A model generated the notes under the pieces. That model ran no database searches, had not been told where the DNA came from, and worked only from the letters and a program-made list of their open reading frames with translations. A stretch of DNA of 50,358 bases from Erwinia sorbitola (lineage in GTDB: Bacteria; Pseudomonadota; Gammaproteobacteria; Enterobacterales; Enterobacteriaceae), in the NCBI RefSeq assembly GCF_009738185.1, contig NZ_CP046510.1, positions 1 through 50,358 of the forward strand, in the 5' to 3' direction. The number at the start of each line of letters is the position of its first letter. Position 1 is the first letter of the stretch. Position numbers and translations under genes: made by a program. This document shows, piece by piece, positions 32,859-41,714 of the stretch.

Positions 32859-33654
32859 ATGTCATGAGATCAAAAATAACCTTAGCCTTAACCCCATACC
32901 CAACGATTTTCATCGTTAACTTAGGACGACTTAAAACACTTACTTTTCTGTAATAATTTATTGGGATATAGCGAAATAATCTCCATGTACCCGGTTTTTT
33001 TACTAACCCCAGGATACTGTAAGCATTAGCGACAAGTGAAATAGAATTATACACTCCCAACCCACTACTTGAGCTGAACCCCATAAATTCTGCAATAGAC
33101 ATTGTAGCATTAGCTGCAAAACCTTCAGATATCGAATCATGGAGTACATGGTGGCTAAACTCTTTACTTAACCCATTCAACCCATCCGTAACGAGCACTG
33201 CTCCTGCCAACACACCCAATGGATTAGCACTGGCCAGAAGTGTTACTCCCAAGGCTATCTCAGCGCCGGAAAGCACTACATTTACGGCAGAAATCACATA
33301 TCCGACAATTTTATTATTTTTCCGAACGAAGTCCACTTTGGCATAAAGCTTCGCCGCTTTTGTGCGTAACATTCGGCCCTGTTCTTCAAGATTGTCTGTT
33401 TCTGCTCTGAGAATTTTGATACACGCCATGCACTCTTCATCAGATTCTGCTTGCAGGGCGGCGGCGAACTGCCTTTCAATTACCTCTTTTATTTCTTGCA
33501 CAAATTTCATGCGAGTCAGGCCATCCTGGAGGTGGAAAGCAGACAGCATATTAGCTGTGTTAAGTAGCTTCCTCGCCTCGAGATTAACCATTTTTTCGGC
33601 CCATGATTTATTTCTTCCTCCAGAGCGCATCATATCAAGTAATACGGCATCCAT
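32836..33654 (-). CDS. DUF4225-like protein with hydrophobic core region
   Basis: 272 residues. The N-terminal 110 are helical and charged (possible coiled coil around ECMACIKILRAETDNLEEQG). The middle has hydrophobic glycine-rich segments (VISAVNVVLSGAEIALGVTL, ANPLGVLAGAVLVTDGLNGL) resembling DUF4225 proteins common in Pantoea and Pseudomonas, some of which are linked to secretion-system effectors. The C-terminal 70 are basic. Its ATG directly follows (TAAATG) the stop of a truncated upstream gene on the same strand. The family call is tentative. Confidence 0.6.
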   Translation of the reverse strand: MDAVLLDMMRSGGRNKSWAEKMVNLEARKLLNTANMLSAFHLQDGLTRMKFVQEIKEVIERQFAAALQAESDEECMACIKILRAETDNLEEQGRMLRTKAAKLYAKVDFVRKNNKIVGYVISAVNVVLSGAEIALGVTLLASANPLGVLAGAVLVTDGLNGLSKEFSHHVLHDSISEGFAANATMSIAEFMGFSSSSGLGVYNSISLVANAYSILGLVKKPGTWRLFRYIPINYYRKVSVLSRPKLTMKIVGYGVKAKVIFDLMTFTDRPQS

Positions 33655-33840
33655 TTATTTTCTCCCTATATATTCAATCGCCGATAATAATCCTTCACTT
33701 TCATCTGTAAACATCGATTCAGGCTTAATGAGCCATTTTGATTCAAAATAGCAGGGGTTCTCCCGCTTAACAGCAGGCCAGACTTTGCCTGATGCAAATT
33801 CTTCCAGCGTGTAAATTTTGGTGAACGAAACAGTCGTTAC
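33655..33840 (-). pseudogene. 5'-truncated gene upstream of the DUF4225-like gene
   Basis: An open frame on the minus strand reads FTKIYTLEEFASGKVWPAVK, then ENPCYFESKWLIKPESMFTD, then ESEGLLSAIEYIGRK and a stop that abuts the next ATG. Composition and coupling look like a real gene end, but there is no usable start codon before the frame runs into the yeaR terminator hairpin, so the 5' part was probably deleted. The family is not recognised. Confidence 0.55.
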
Positions 33841-33865
33841 AAAAAACCCGCCTGAAAAAGGCGGG
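33841..33865 (-). terminator. Terminator of yeaR
   Basis: Stem CCCGCCT/AGGCGGG with a GAAAA loop and, on the minus strand, six T residues. Confidence 0.88.
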
Positions 33866-33875
33866 CCGGTCGATT

Positions 33876-34247
33876 TTATGCAGTCTGTTTCTCAGCGCGG
33901 GAAGTGTTTACAACCTGGCCAATACCTGCACCATCAAGAGGCTGGTCTGGCTGTGCAAAAAAATCGATATTAAAAAAAGTGTCATCCGTCAGCAGTCTAA
34001 TATGATGCCAGTATTCTGGTGGGCTGATACCAAAATGACCTGCCTGAATGATGATTTCGATCTCAGGTTCAGCCTCATCGGCGCTGGCAAAACCATAATA
34101 TTTTACTGCACCCTGCATCACACAGAGCCTGGCATAAACACCTTTTTTAGTGTTGTGATGAGTGAGCAAAGCCTTTGGTACCGTATTTTTATCCCAGAAT
34201 GGGGTGGAACGGGTGTGTATATAATTCTTTGGTATCTGCCGGGACAT
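33876..34247 (-). CDS. yeaR: YeaR-family protein (DUF1971)
   Basis: 123 residues of cupin-like DUF1971. It begins IPKNYIHTRSTPFWDKNTVP and contains VYARLCVMQGAVKYYGFA, FGISPPEYWHHIRLLTDDTF and FNIDFFAQP, matching E. coli YeaR (119 residues) throughout. YeaR is induced by nitrate and nitric oxide (Nar and NsrR) and linked to NO or tellurite stress. The usual partner yoaG is absent. A plasmid copy of a normally chromosomal gene. Confidence 0.88.
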   Translation of the reverse strand: MSRQIPKNYIHTRSTPFWDKNTVPKALLTHHNTKKGVYARLCVMQGAVKYYGFASADEAEPEIEIIIQAGHFGISPPEYWHHIRLLTDDTFFNIDFFAQPDQPLDGAGIGQVVNTSRAEKQTA

Positions 34248-34571
34248 AATAATCCCCCTCCTGTTCAGAAAATAAAACCGCCTTATTGGTCACTGGTAGT
34301 GTTGTTGTGTCAGAGACTGCATCCCACTACTACGCCGGTATACTCCACGGCAGCAAGTTATGAGGCGTTATTTATGCCATGCCTTATAACCATATGATTT
34401 AACGCTAATACTTAATAATTATTGTTAAAATGACATCGCAGTGTGGGAGTGACACTCCTGACCATCTCCGTTAACGAACTGGCCAGCCTGCTTATGGGAG
34501 TCCTGGTAAATTTCATCATGTCTGCCAACGGCAACAACGATGACCGTAGCTCTTGTCTTTTGAAGAACCAA
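34248..34571. other. Intergenic stretch, nothing recognised
   Basis: The part next to yeaR should hold its promoter. The remaining 200 bp have a 60-codon minus-strand frame (34412-34594) that overlaps the end of the next gene and has no recognisable product; it may be a remnant. Confidence 0.4.
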
Positions 34572-34874
34572 TCAATTATTGGTTGAGTGAGCATCCCGCC
34601 ACTCTTTCACCATTTCCTCCGTGACTTCTTTTTTGTAGCAGATCGGTGAATACCCGCCCGCTTTACTCCATGCACTGCGACGACCGCAGGAACTGCCATT
34701 CCTGGCAACGTTAAAGGGGCATGCACAGGTTCCGGGATATGCCGCTATTGATTCATCAATAATGGCCTGTTTTACCTGTGCATCGGACGCCGTTCCTTTT
34801 GCTGTGGCTATATTGCTAAAAGAGAGAGGCATGAGTAAAGCTGATAGCAGGCATAGCTGTGCTGTCTTAAACAT
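34572..34874 (-). CDS. Small secreted cysteine-rich protein
   Basis: 100 residues with a signal peptide ending NIATAKG. The mature protein has four cysteines in a compact motif TCACPFNVARNGSSCGRRSA and SPICYKKEVT, probably two disulfides. This CPF/YN...C.GRRSA..GG..P.CY pattern recurs in small exported proteins of many proteobacteria, without known function. Ribosome binding site AAGGAGT upstream of the ATG. Monocistronic. Confidence 0.75.
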   Translation of the reverse strand: MFKTAQLCLLSALLMPLSFSNIATAKGTASDAQVKQAIIDESIAAYPGTCACPFNVARNGSSCGRRSAWSKAGGYSPICYKKEVTEEMVKEWRDAHSTNN

Positions 34875-35135
34875 AAAAACCGACTCCTTAGGAATAATCC
34901 TAAGAAGATTACATTTCTGTATAAAAAATCAACTGGTATAAATTTTATAATAATGTCATGGGTAAAGTTCGCCCGCCGGCTCCACCTCTCCTTTGATAAC
35001 CCTATCCCTGTCACATTTGTTCTATTGTTTAGACACTTCCGTCAGGTAATTAATAAAGTTTGGCTGACCGCCGCCGATACCGATCCTAGTCTGGCCCCGC
35101 TTCACGGCCATTAAACATGGAATGCGAAACTGAAT

Positions 35136-36914
35136 ATGAGCGGGACTTTTTGTAGCGACGATGCCAAACGCCTGGCCGCCCTTGAGATGCTGAAATCCGG
35201 GGATGCAGCCCGCGATGAAATTCTGAAAAAGTTTACTCAGTTGGCCAGCGAGCTGCTCGGAATACCCGGCAGCTTCGTCTCTGTAGTGGATGATGAAAAT
35301 CAGTACATTAAGGCCGCCTGCAATTTTGACCTGAAAAGAACCTCATTTCAGCATGCTTTCTGCCGCCATACGCTGGAGCTGGATGATGTGTTGGTGTGTA
35401 ACGACACGCATCTCGATCCGCGCTTCAGCCAGCATCCACTGACTCTGGGTGAACCATTTATACGCTTTTATGCAGGCGCGCCGTTGCGTAATCGCGATGG
35501 AATTCTTATTGGTACGCTGTGCGTAACCGACGTCACACCCCATGATTTTTCTCATGATAAAGCCGCCCTGCTTGAGCTGTTAGCCGGCCTGGTAATCGGT
35601 TATCTCGATGCCTGGTATATCACCGGCTATCAGGATGTTGTGACACGGCTACCGAATCGCCAGCGCCTGTTAAAAGACATTGAGCTGCTGCAGCAGGCCG
35701 GAAATCAGGAGCCGCATAACCTGACGCTGATCGACTGTATTGATATGCCTCGTGCCTATGAAATTGCACGCTCGGTAGGGATGAATGCGGTAGAAAATCT
35801 GCTGAGGGAGCTGGCCTCGATTTTACGCACGCGACTGCGGCTGGAGGCGGATGATGTACTGTATACCGTGGCGCTCGGACGTTTCGCACTGCTGAGTGGC
35901 ACGCATGACAATGCCAGCGCCCGTGAACTCAGCAAGCGCCTGGGCGGAATACGCGCGCAGATTTTCGACAATATTTCGATTGATGCCAGACCGCACCTCG
36001 GCGAAGTGAACTTTGTTCCGGCAGAATCACAGGTATCTGAAGTTTTACGCCGTGCAGTCAGCGCCCTGCATGAAGCGATAACGCTGAAGCAGAACTATAT
36101 GGCCTACAATGCCGAAAGTGATGGCCGTAAAAGTCAGAATTTTCGCCTGCTTCACGATCTGGCAGCTGCGATACGCGGAACGCCGGGGCTGTATCTGGTT
36201 TATCAACCGCAAATTTCCCTGCTGCACGGTAAACCCGTCGGGCTGGAAGCATTACTACGTTGGGATCATCCACTTTTCGGCAATATTCCCCCGGATGAAT
36301 TTATACCGCTGGTAGCACAGACCAGCCTGATGGAGGAGCTGACAGACTGGGTAATTGACCACACCCTGGCACAGCTGCGGCAGTGGCGTAGTAAAGGTCT
36401 GAACCTGCCCGCTTCGGTTAATCTGTGCGTCAGTGATTTTTCCCGAGCCGATTTTGCCGATAAACTCGAAGCAAAAATGCTTCAGGCCGGGCTGAATACC
36501 GACGATCTCTCCATTGAATGTCTGGAAACCGAGCAGGTGCTGGAAAATCCTGATGCACGGTGCGGGCTGGATAAACTGAAGCTGCGCGGTTTTCGTATTG
36601 CGCTGGATGATTTCGGCTCAGGCTACAGCAATATCAATACGCTGTGCCGTATTCCGGTAGATGTGATTAAGCTGGATCGATCACTTATCCAGCAGCTTTC
36701 CCACGACCCGGCCAGTGAAGTCATTGCCCGGCATGTGATCACCATGCTGAAGGAGCTGCATTATGTGGTGCTGGCGGAAGGAGTGGAAGATTTGCAAACC
36801 CTGGCTTCATTGCAGCGTTTAGGCTGCGACGAAATCCAGGGTTTCTATTATTCACGTCCTCTGGCACCCGAGGTGCTGGAACACTGGCTCAGTCGCCACT
36901 TTCCAACGAACTGA
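35136..36914 (+). CDS. GAF-GGDEF(degenerate)-EAL cyclic-di-GMP phosphodiesterase
   Basis: 592 residues, soluble. The GAF sensor domain covers about 10-155 (GIPGSFVSVVDDENQYIKAA ... FYAGAPLRNRDGILIGTLCV). A GGDEF domain at about 165-320 keeps LPNRQRL but has LGRFALLSG in place of the catalytic GGDEF, so it should not make c-di-GMP. The EAL domain at about 345-585 has all expected catalytic elements: LEALLRW near 367, NLCVS near 428, ECLETE near 460, DDFGSGYSN near 490, KLDRS near 511 and AEGVED near 547. It should hydrolyse c-di-GMP in response to a GAF ligand, favouring motility over adhesion. Confidence 0.92.
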   Translation: MSGTFCSDDAKRLAALEMLKSGDAARDEILKKFTQLASELLGIPGSFVSVVDDENQYIKAACNFDLKRTSFQHAFCRHTLELDDVLVCNDTHLDPRFSQHPLTLGEPFIRFYAGAPLRNRDGILIGTLCVTDVTPHDFSHDKAALLELLAGLVIGYLDAWYITGYQDVVTRLPNRQRLLKDIELLQQAGNQEPHNLTLIDCIDMPRAYEIARSVGMNAVENLLRELASILRTRLRLEADDVLYTVALGRFALLSGTHDNASARELSKRLGGIRAQIFDNISIDARPHLGEVNFVPAESQVSEVLRRAVSALHEAITLKQNYMAYNAESDGRKSQNFRLLHDLAAAIRGTPGLYLVYQPQISLLHGKPVGLEALLRWDHPLFGNIPPDEFIPLVAQTSLMEELTDWVIDHTLAQLRQWRSKGLNLPASVNLCVSDFSRADFADKLEAKMLQAGLNTDDLSIECLETEQVLENPDARCGLDKLKLRGFRIALDDFGSGYSNINTLCRIPVDVIKLDRSLIQQLSHDPASEVIARHVITMLKELHYVVLAEGVEDLQTLASLQRLGCDEIQGFYYSRPLAPEVLEHWLSRHFPTN

Positions 36915-36919
36915 GACAA

Positions 36920-38305
36920 TCAGGACTCAATCCACACCGTCTGTGCGTTGGTAAACTCACGCAGGCCAAAGTGTGACAGCTCGCGGCCAAAACCACTTTT
37001 TTTCACGCCGCCGATCGGCACGCGAGGATCGGAGAAACTCGGTGAGTTGATAAATACACCGCCGGTTTCAATCTGCGATGCCAGTTTTTGCGCCGTGACC
37101 ACATCACGACTCCACAGGCTGCCCCCCAGACCGAACTCAGAGTCATTGGCCATCGCGATGGCATGAGCTGCATCATCCGCCACAATCAGCGATGCTACCG
37201 GGCCAAACAGTTCCTGTGTAAAACTGGTCATACCCGGTTTAACATCACTGAGCACCGTCGGCGCGTACCAGTTTCCTTCTCCCGGCAGAGGATGACCTCC
37301 GAGCAGCAGCGTTGCCCCCTCTTTCAGGGTCGCCTGCACCTGGGCATCCAGCTCGTCACGCAGATCGTAGCGTGCCATCGGACCGATCCAGGTACCGGAA
37401 TCACGCGGATCGCCAATTTTCATTGCTTTAACAGCGCTGACAAACTTTTCACTGAACTGCTCAAACACGGCAGCATCAACAATAATACGCTTTGCCGAGA
37501 TGCAGAGCTGGCCATTATTCATAAAACGCCCGGCGATAGCACCCTTCACTGCCGCATCGATATCCGCATCGGCCAGCACAATAAAGGCATCTGAACCTCC
37601 CAGCTCCAGCACACATTTTTTGATGGCCGCTCCGGCAAGTGCTGCAATGGCCGCCCCGGCACGAACGCTGCCAGTGACAGTAACGGCAGCGATACGGCGA
37701 TCGTTAATTGCCTGAGCTACGCCGTCATTATCAGCATTCACCACCGCAAACAGCCCCTGTGGTACGCCAGCTGCGGTCAGGATATCCTGTAACAACAGCG
37801 CACAGCCAATCACGTTTGGAGCCGGTTTTAACAGATAGCTGTTACCCGCCAGTATGATCGGTACTGCACCGCGCAGCACCTGCCATACCGGGAAGTTCCA
37901 CGGCATTACCGACAGCACCGGGCCCAGTGGCAGATAGTCAACAAAGGCTTTGTCGCCCTCTACCAGCGTTGGTTCACGCTGCAGGAATGCCGGGCCGTGT
38001 TCTGCATACCACTCGCACAGCTTTGCACTTTTTTCCACTTCAGCAAGCCCCTGATCAACAGGCTTGCCCATTTCGCTTGTCATCATCTCAGCCAGTGCCT
38101 GTGCGTGCTGGCGCAGGCCTTCGGCGATGTTCTGTAGCAGTTTTACCCGTTCATCCATCGCGCTGTGACGCCAGCTCTGGAATGCAGCATCGGTCAGCGC
38201 CAGCGATGTAAGGACATCAGTACTGCTGGCAAAAGGATAGCGGGCAACGATTTCGCCCGTGGCCGGATTACGTGAAATGGCTTGTGCAGAAGAGAGGTTC
38301 GTCAT
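36920..38305 (-). CDS. sad: Succinate-semialdehyde dehydrogenase, Sad/YneI type
   Basis: 461 residues (E. coli Sad 462), aligning end to end: ISRNPATGEIVARYPF, PLGPVLSVMPWNFPVWQVLR, TVTGSVRAGAAIAALAGAAI, LELGGSDAFIVL with the catalytic Glu, GQLCISAKR with the catalytic Cys, and GGVKKSGFGRELSHFGLREF. It oxidises succinate semialdehyde with NAD(P) and supports use of GABA or putrescine. ATG at 38305 is chosen because the family starts there; the longer frame has unrelated residues. It is divergent from a PtrR-like LysR gene, as in E. coli. Confidence 0.92.
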   Translation of the reverse strand: MTNLSSAQAISRNPATGEIVARYPFASSTDVLTSLALTDAAFQSWRHSAMDERVKLLQNIAEGLRQHAQALAEMMTSEMGKPVDQGLAEVEKSAKLCEWYAEHGPAFLQREPTLVEGDKAFVDYLPLGPVLSVMPWNFPVWQVLRGAVPIILAGNSYLLKPAPNVIGCALLLQDILTAAGVPQGLFAVVNADNDGVAQAINDRRIAAVTVTGSVRAGAAIAALAGAAIKKCVLELGGSDAFIVLADADIDAAVKGAIAGRFMNNGQLCISAKRIIVDAAVFEQFSEKFVSAVKAMKIGDPRDSGTWIGPMARYDLRDELDAQVQATLKEGATLLLGGHPLPGEGNWYAPTVLSDVKPGMTSFTQELFGPVASLIVADDAAHAIAMANDSEFGLGGSLWSRDVVTAQKLASQIETGGVFINSPSFSDPRVPIGGVKKSGFGRELSHFGLREFTNAQTVWIES

Positions 38306-38444
38306 TATGTTCGCCTTATCAAAAACAGTGAATTCGGGCGCCACGCATAATGCCGTGCAGCGCAATATGTAACCATCATAGGCTTGTGGATGATTCTTTT
38401 AAAATGAATAATAAAGAAAATTATTAGCTCAAAAAGAGAATGAT

Positions 38445-39347
38445 ATGGAATTAGCCCAGCTGGAAATTTTCCGTGCCATCGCGGAGGAAGGCAGCGTCAC
38501 CGCAGCCGCTGACAAATTACATCGGGTGCCATCAAATATCTCCACTCGCCTGAAACAGCTGGAAGAAGAACTCGGCTGTGAGCTGTTCCGGCGCGAGAAG
38601 CTGCGCCTGCATATTACCGACAGCGGCAAAACTTTCCTCGACTATACCCGGCGAATCCTGGCGCTGACCGGAGAAGCCAGAGAGAGCGTTTCCGGCCAGC
38701 ATCCCAGCGGGATTTTTACGCTGGGAGCGATTGAGAGCACTGCTGCCGTAAGGCTGCCGCCGTTGATAGCGCGCTATCATCAGACCTGGCCACAGGTCGA
38801 GCTTGATCTCACCACCGGGCCGTCCGGCGATATGATCGACGGCGTGCTGGCAGGGCAGTACAGCGCCGCCTTTGTGGACGGGCCGCCAAAGCATCCGCAG
38901 CTGGAGGGTGTGCCGGTGTTTTCTGAAGAGCTGGTTCTGATCGCTGCGCTCAATCATCCACCTGTGCCCGACGCCGCCAGTATATCCGGATCAACCATCT
39001 ATGCGTTCCGCGCTAACTGCTCCTACCGCCGGCATTTCGAAAACTGGTTCTCAAGAGAAAATGCCGCTCCCGGGAAGATTTTTGAAATGGAATCCTATCA
39101 CGGTATTCTCGCCTGTGTCAGTGCCGGGGCCGGACTTGCGCTGATACCTGCCAGCATGCTGGCAAATATGCCTGGCAGAGACAGCGTACGCTCATACCCG
39201 CTCAGTGAAGGGCGGGGACTGATTGCCATCTGGCTGGTCTGGCGCAAAGGCACTCACTCCACTAATTTACAGGCCATGACGCGGATGCTTCAGGAACGCG
39301 TTGCTGATGAAAGTTCAGTCATAACCTCTGATACTACAGGGCAGTAA
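38445..39347 (+). CDS. ptrR: LysR-family regulator PtrR (YneJ)
   Basis: 300 residues. The winged helix reads AEEGSVTAAADKLHRVPSNI, STRLKQLEEELGCELFRREK, and the effector domain contains the signature IYAFRANCSYRRHFENWF and MESYHGILACVSAGAGLALI, both nearly the same as in E. coli YneJ/PtrR. It is divergent from sad, keeping the chromosomal pair arrangement, and is expected to control it in response to putrescine-related signals. Confidence 0.9.
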   Translation: MELAQLEIFRAIAEEGSVTAAADKLHRVPSNISTRLKQLEEELGCELFRREKLRLHITDSGKTFLDYTRRILALTGEARESVSGQHPSGIFTLGAIESTAAVRLPPLIARYHQTWPQVELDLTTGPSGDMIDGVLAGQYSAAFVDGPPKHPQLEGVPVFSEELVLIAALNHPPVPDAASISGSTIYAFRANCSYRRHFENWFSRENAAPGKIFEMESYHGILACVSAGAGLALIPASMLANMPGRDSVRSYPLSEGRGLIAIWLVWRKGTHSTNLQAMTRMLQERVADESSVITSDTTGQ

Positions 39348-39355
39348 AGATAACA

Positions 39356-40108
39356 ATGAAGATGAAAAACAGTCTGGCAGTCGCTGCACTTCTGCTCTCC
39401 TGCACCGCACATGCCGGGTGGTACGTGGTGGATAACTACGAAGGTACACTCGGCAAATGGCCGGTTCATATCTCCTTACAGGAGTACGACAGCTATGGCA
39501 GCGGGTTAAATATCAAAGGGAGTTACTATTACGATAAATATCGTGCGCCCATTCCGTTATATGGCAAGCGCAGTGCCGATTCGTTTGAACTGTGCGAAGT
39601 TAATACACCTGCGGAGTATGACAGTGCGCTGATTCAGGGAAGCAAGGGTAAAGTTGATACGCATATCTGCCCGTTCAGCCTGACACGACAAGGCGACAAA
39701 CTGCGCGGCCACTGGCAGCAGGGGGATAAACGCTATGAGGTTGCGCTAAAACAGACGGCCTCACTGGATAATACCGCAGAGGGAAAAATTACCGGAAAAC
39801 GCGTCGATATCCCCTTCTGGGGGCAAACCGCTACCCACAGTTTTATCGGCCACTACCAGACCACTGCTGACGGCATCGCCATCAACAGCATCAGCGTGAT
39901 TAATAAAAAAACCGGTAATAGCGATCAGACGCTGGATCCACAGCTGCATCAGTGCCAGTTCGGCTTTTATATGACGGCCATTTATCAGAATATTGAGAGC
40001 GATCAGGCCGGTAAAACGATCTGGCTTAACTGCTACAGCCAGCAGGCCGATATCACCGTCGGCTATCACTTTGATAAAGCCAGCATGCGCTATATCACTT
40101 CAGAGTAA
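39356..40108 (+). CDS. Secreted protein of unknown function
   Basis: 250 residues with a signal peptide MKMKNSLAVAALLLSCTAHA. The mature protein is rich in Tyr, Gly and beta-type segments (GWYVVDNYEGTLGKWPVHIS) and has an even number of cysteines, fitting a periplasmic beta-sandwich or lipocalin-like fold. It starts 9 bp after ptrR and ends at a strong terminator. No family is recognised. Confidence 0.7.
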   Translation: MKMKNSLAVAALLLSCTAHAGWYVVDNYEGTLGKWPVHISLQEYDSYGSGLNIKGSYYYDKYRAPIPLYGKRSADSFELCEVNTPAEYDSALIQGSKGKVDTHICPFSLTRQGDKLRGHWQQGDKRYEVALKQTASLDNTAEGKITGKRVDIPFWGQTATHSFIGHYQTTADGIAINSISVINKKTGNSDQTLDPQLHQCQFGFYMTAIYQNIESDQAGKTIWLNCYSQQADITVGYHFDKASMRYITSE

Positions 40109-40146
40109 TTTTTCAGGCATTTGACCAGCGCATTTGACGCATAAAA

Positions 40147-40170
40147 AAACCGCCGGATAACCGGCGGTTT
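40147..40170. terminator. Bidirectional terminator
   Basis: 10-bp perfect stem AAACCGCCGG/CCGGCGGTTT with an ATAA loop between convergent genes. Confidence 0.9.
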
Positions 40171-40183
40171 TCGTAATCATCTC

Positions 40184-40441
40184 TTAATGATAGCTGATCG
40201 TGGTGCCATACAGACTGTTAGCACCTGAAGCCCGGGCTACCGATATCGGTCTGACCGCAGGGGTGACAGGCGTTCCCGATAACTGGACATCCAGTGATAC
40301 CAGCGTTGTACTGCCGGTCACATAGGTGGTTGCCACTGCCGGCGCCACTGCATTTGAATGCCCTTCGGGAAGTGCTGCCAGGCTGGCACCAGAGATCGTG
40401 CTCAGGATGACGGCAACAAGGGCTGATTTTGTGAATGTCAT
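40184..40441 (-). CDS. DUF1471 (YhcN/BhsA-like) periplasmic protein 1
   Basis: 85 residues from ATG 40441 (MTFTKSALVAVILSTISGAS). Signal peptide ends SLAALPEG. The C-terminus PISVARASGANSLYGTTISY is the degenerate DUF1471 end, normally GDNKLHGTAVIY. Family members act in stress response and biofilm. It follows a better-conserved paralogue and is probably in the same operon. AGGGGGAG is the ribosome binding site, which supports this start. Confidence 0.8.
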   Translation of the reverse strand: MTFTKSALVAVILSTISGASLAALPEGHSNAVAPAVATTYVTGSTTLVSLDVQLSGTPVTPAVRPISVARASGANSLYGTTISYH

Positions 40442-40476
40442 AACTCCCCCTTGATGCTTATCTTTCATCATCGCTA

Positions 40477-40734
40477 TTACTGGTAAATCACCGCGGTGCC
40501 GTGCAGTTTATTATCACCAACAGCTGAGGTGATGCGGAACGATTTAGCTCCCGCCTGATCGGCTTTTGCCGACAGCTGAGATTCCAGTGAAGATAGATTT
40601 GAGGCTCCGCTGGCAGAAATCACACCTACCTGCTGTTGCTGAACAGGTTCTGCATTTACCAGTTCGGCAGCAAAACCGGCGAAAGAAACGGAAGTCAGTG
40701 CGATGGCAGCCAGGGTCATTTTGATAGTTTTCAT
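40477..40734 (-). CDS. DUF1471 (YhcN/BhsA-like) periplasmic protein 2
   Basis: 85 residues: signal peptide ending FAGFAAE, then a Gln-rich stretch and a complete DUF1471 domain (GVISASGASNLSSLESQLSA, KSFRITSAVGDNKLHGTAVI, YQ). Such proteins respond to acid, oxidants and metals. It is 36 bp upstream of the paralogue, and faces a TetR gene across 280 bp with repeated motifs. Confidence 0.88.
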   Translation of the reverse strand: MKTIKMTLAAIALTSVSFAGFAAELVNAEPVQQQQVGVISASGASNLSSLESQLSAKADQAGAKSFRITSAVGDNKLHGTAVIYQ

Positions 40735-40783
40735 GATTTTACTCTCAGTTGAATTCAGTAATTTTGCGTTGCGTCGTTATTAA

Positions 40784-40853
40784 TTAACGATCGATAGGTA
40801 AATGTTAGGCCTGTTAGTGATCCACGTCAACAATATTTTATTAATGATCGATA
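40784..40853. promoter_or_regulatory. Repeated motif in the DUF1471/TetR intergenic region
   Basis: TTAACGATCGATA (40784-40796) and TTAATGATCGATA (40841-40853) are direct repeats differing at one base, each centred on the palindrome ATCGAT; a related ATTGATAATTTAAT occurs near 40971. They are candidate operators for the TetR protein or another regulator. Confidence 0.4.
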
Positions 40854-41014
40854 ATTTATTAATTAACACATTGAATTCATTTCAAATATAGTTATGTTAT
40901 TTTCTTCGTGCGGCAGGATCACATGGCATGAAAACGCCGCTCGACAGTCGGGTTTAATGTTTTTATACTGATTGATAATTTAATGACCGGGCGGTATTGC
41001 GCAAGTGAGGAAAG

Positions 41015-41656
41015 ATGAATACTGAGCAGGACGCAGGCATCCGTAAAGGCCGGGGACGGCCAAAAACCTTTGACCGGGAATCGGCGCTGGATAAAGCGTT
41101 GGAGTTATTCTGGCGACATGGCTATGAGGGAACTTCTCTGGCCGATCTGGTTGAAGCTACCGGAGCAAAAGCTCCGACGCTCTACGCGGAATTTACCAAT
41201 AAAGAAGGGATGTTTCGCGCGGCTGTTGATCGCTATACAGAAAAGTTCGCCCGTCAGAGTGAGGCCGCACTGATATGCCCGGAAAGCTGCGTGGCCAGCG
41301 GTGTGGAAAACTATTTCCGCTCGACGGCAGCCTGCTTTACTGACGGCAAAAAACCTGGCGGCTGCTTCTTTATCTGTACTTCCAGCACCCTGTCAGCAGA
41401 TTCTACAGAGGTGGCAGAGATGCTGCGCAACCGTCACAGCAATCAGGAACAACATTTACTGACGTTTTTGCAGGCGCGGCAGGCCGCAGGAGAGCTGGAT
41501 GCAAACACCAGCGTCAGTGCGCTGGCAGCCTATCTTTGTTGCCTGTTGCAGGGTATGTCGGTTCGCGCACGTGAGGGCGCGACGCGTGCAGAACTGGACA
41601 CACTGATTGATACGCTGATGCTACAGTGGCCGGTATTAAGCAGGCTGGGCTGCTGA
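41015..41656 (+). CDS. TetR-family regulator
   Basis: 213 residues. N-terminal helix-turn-helix: RESALDKALELFWRHGYEGT, SLADLVEATGAKAPTLYAEF, TNKEGMF. The ligand domain has the YbjK/AefR-like C-terminal layout (SALAAYLCCLLQGMSVRARE). It resembles the subgroup with the RGRPKTFDRE start that often represses stress or efflux genes. GTGAGGAAAG precedes the ATG. The divergent DUF1471 pair is the probable target. Confidence 0.88.
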   Translation: MNTEQDAGIRKGRGRPKTFDRESALDKALELFWRHGYEGTSLADLVEATGAKAPTLYAEFTNKEGMFRAAVDRYTEKFARQSEAALICPESCVASGVENYFRSTAACFTDGKKPGGCFFICTSSTLSADSTEVAEMLRNRHSNQEQHLLTFLQARQAAGELDANTSVSALAAYLCCLLQGMSVRAREGATRAELDTLIDTLMLQWPVLSRLGC

Positions 41657-41686
41657 TAAGTTAAGTACAGACGCGGAAGAGAGGAA

Positions 41687-41706
41687 AAGGCCGGTTACCC
41701 GGCCTT
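41687..41706 (-). terminator. Terminator of metNIQ
   Basis: Stem AAGGCCGG/CCGGCCTT; on the minus strand it is followed by TTTTCC. Confidence 0.85.
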
Positions 41707-41714
41707 ATGCAGAA

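Noticed and set aside
34412..34594. 60-codon minus-strand frame
   Set aside because: It overlaps the end of the secreted Cys-rich protein gene and has no recognisable product.
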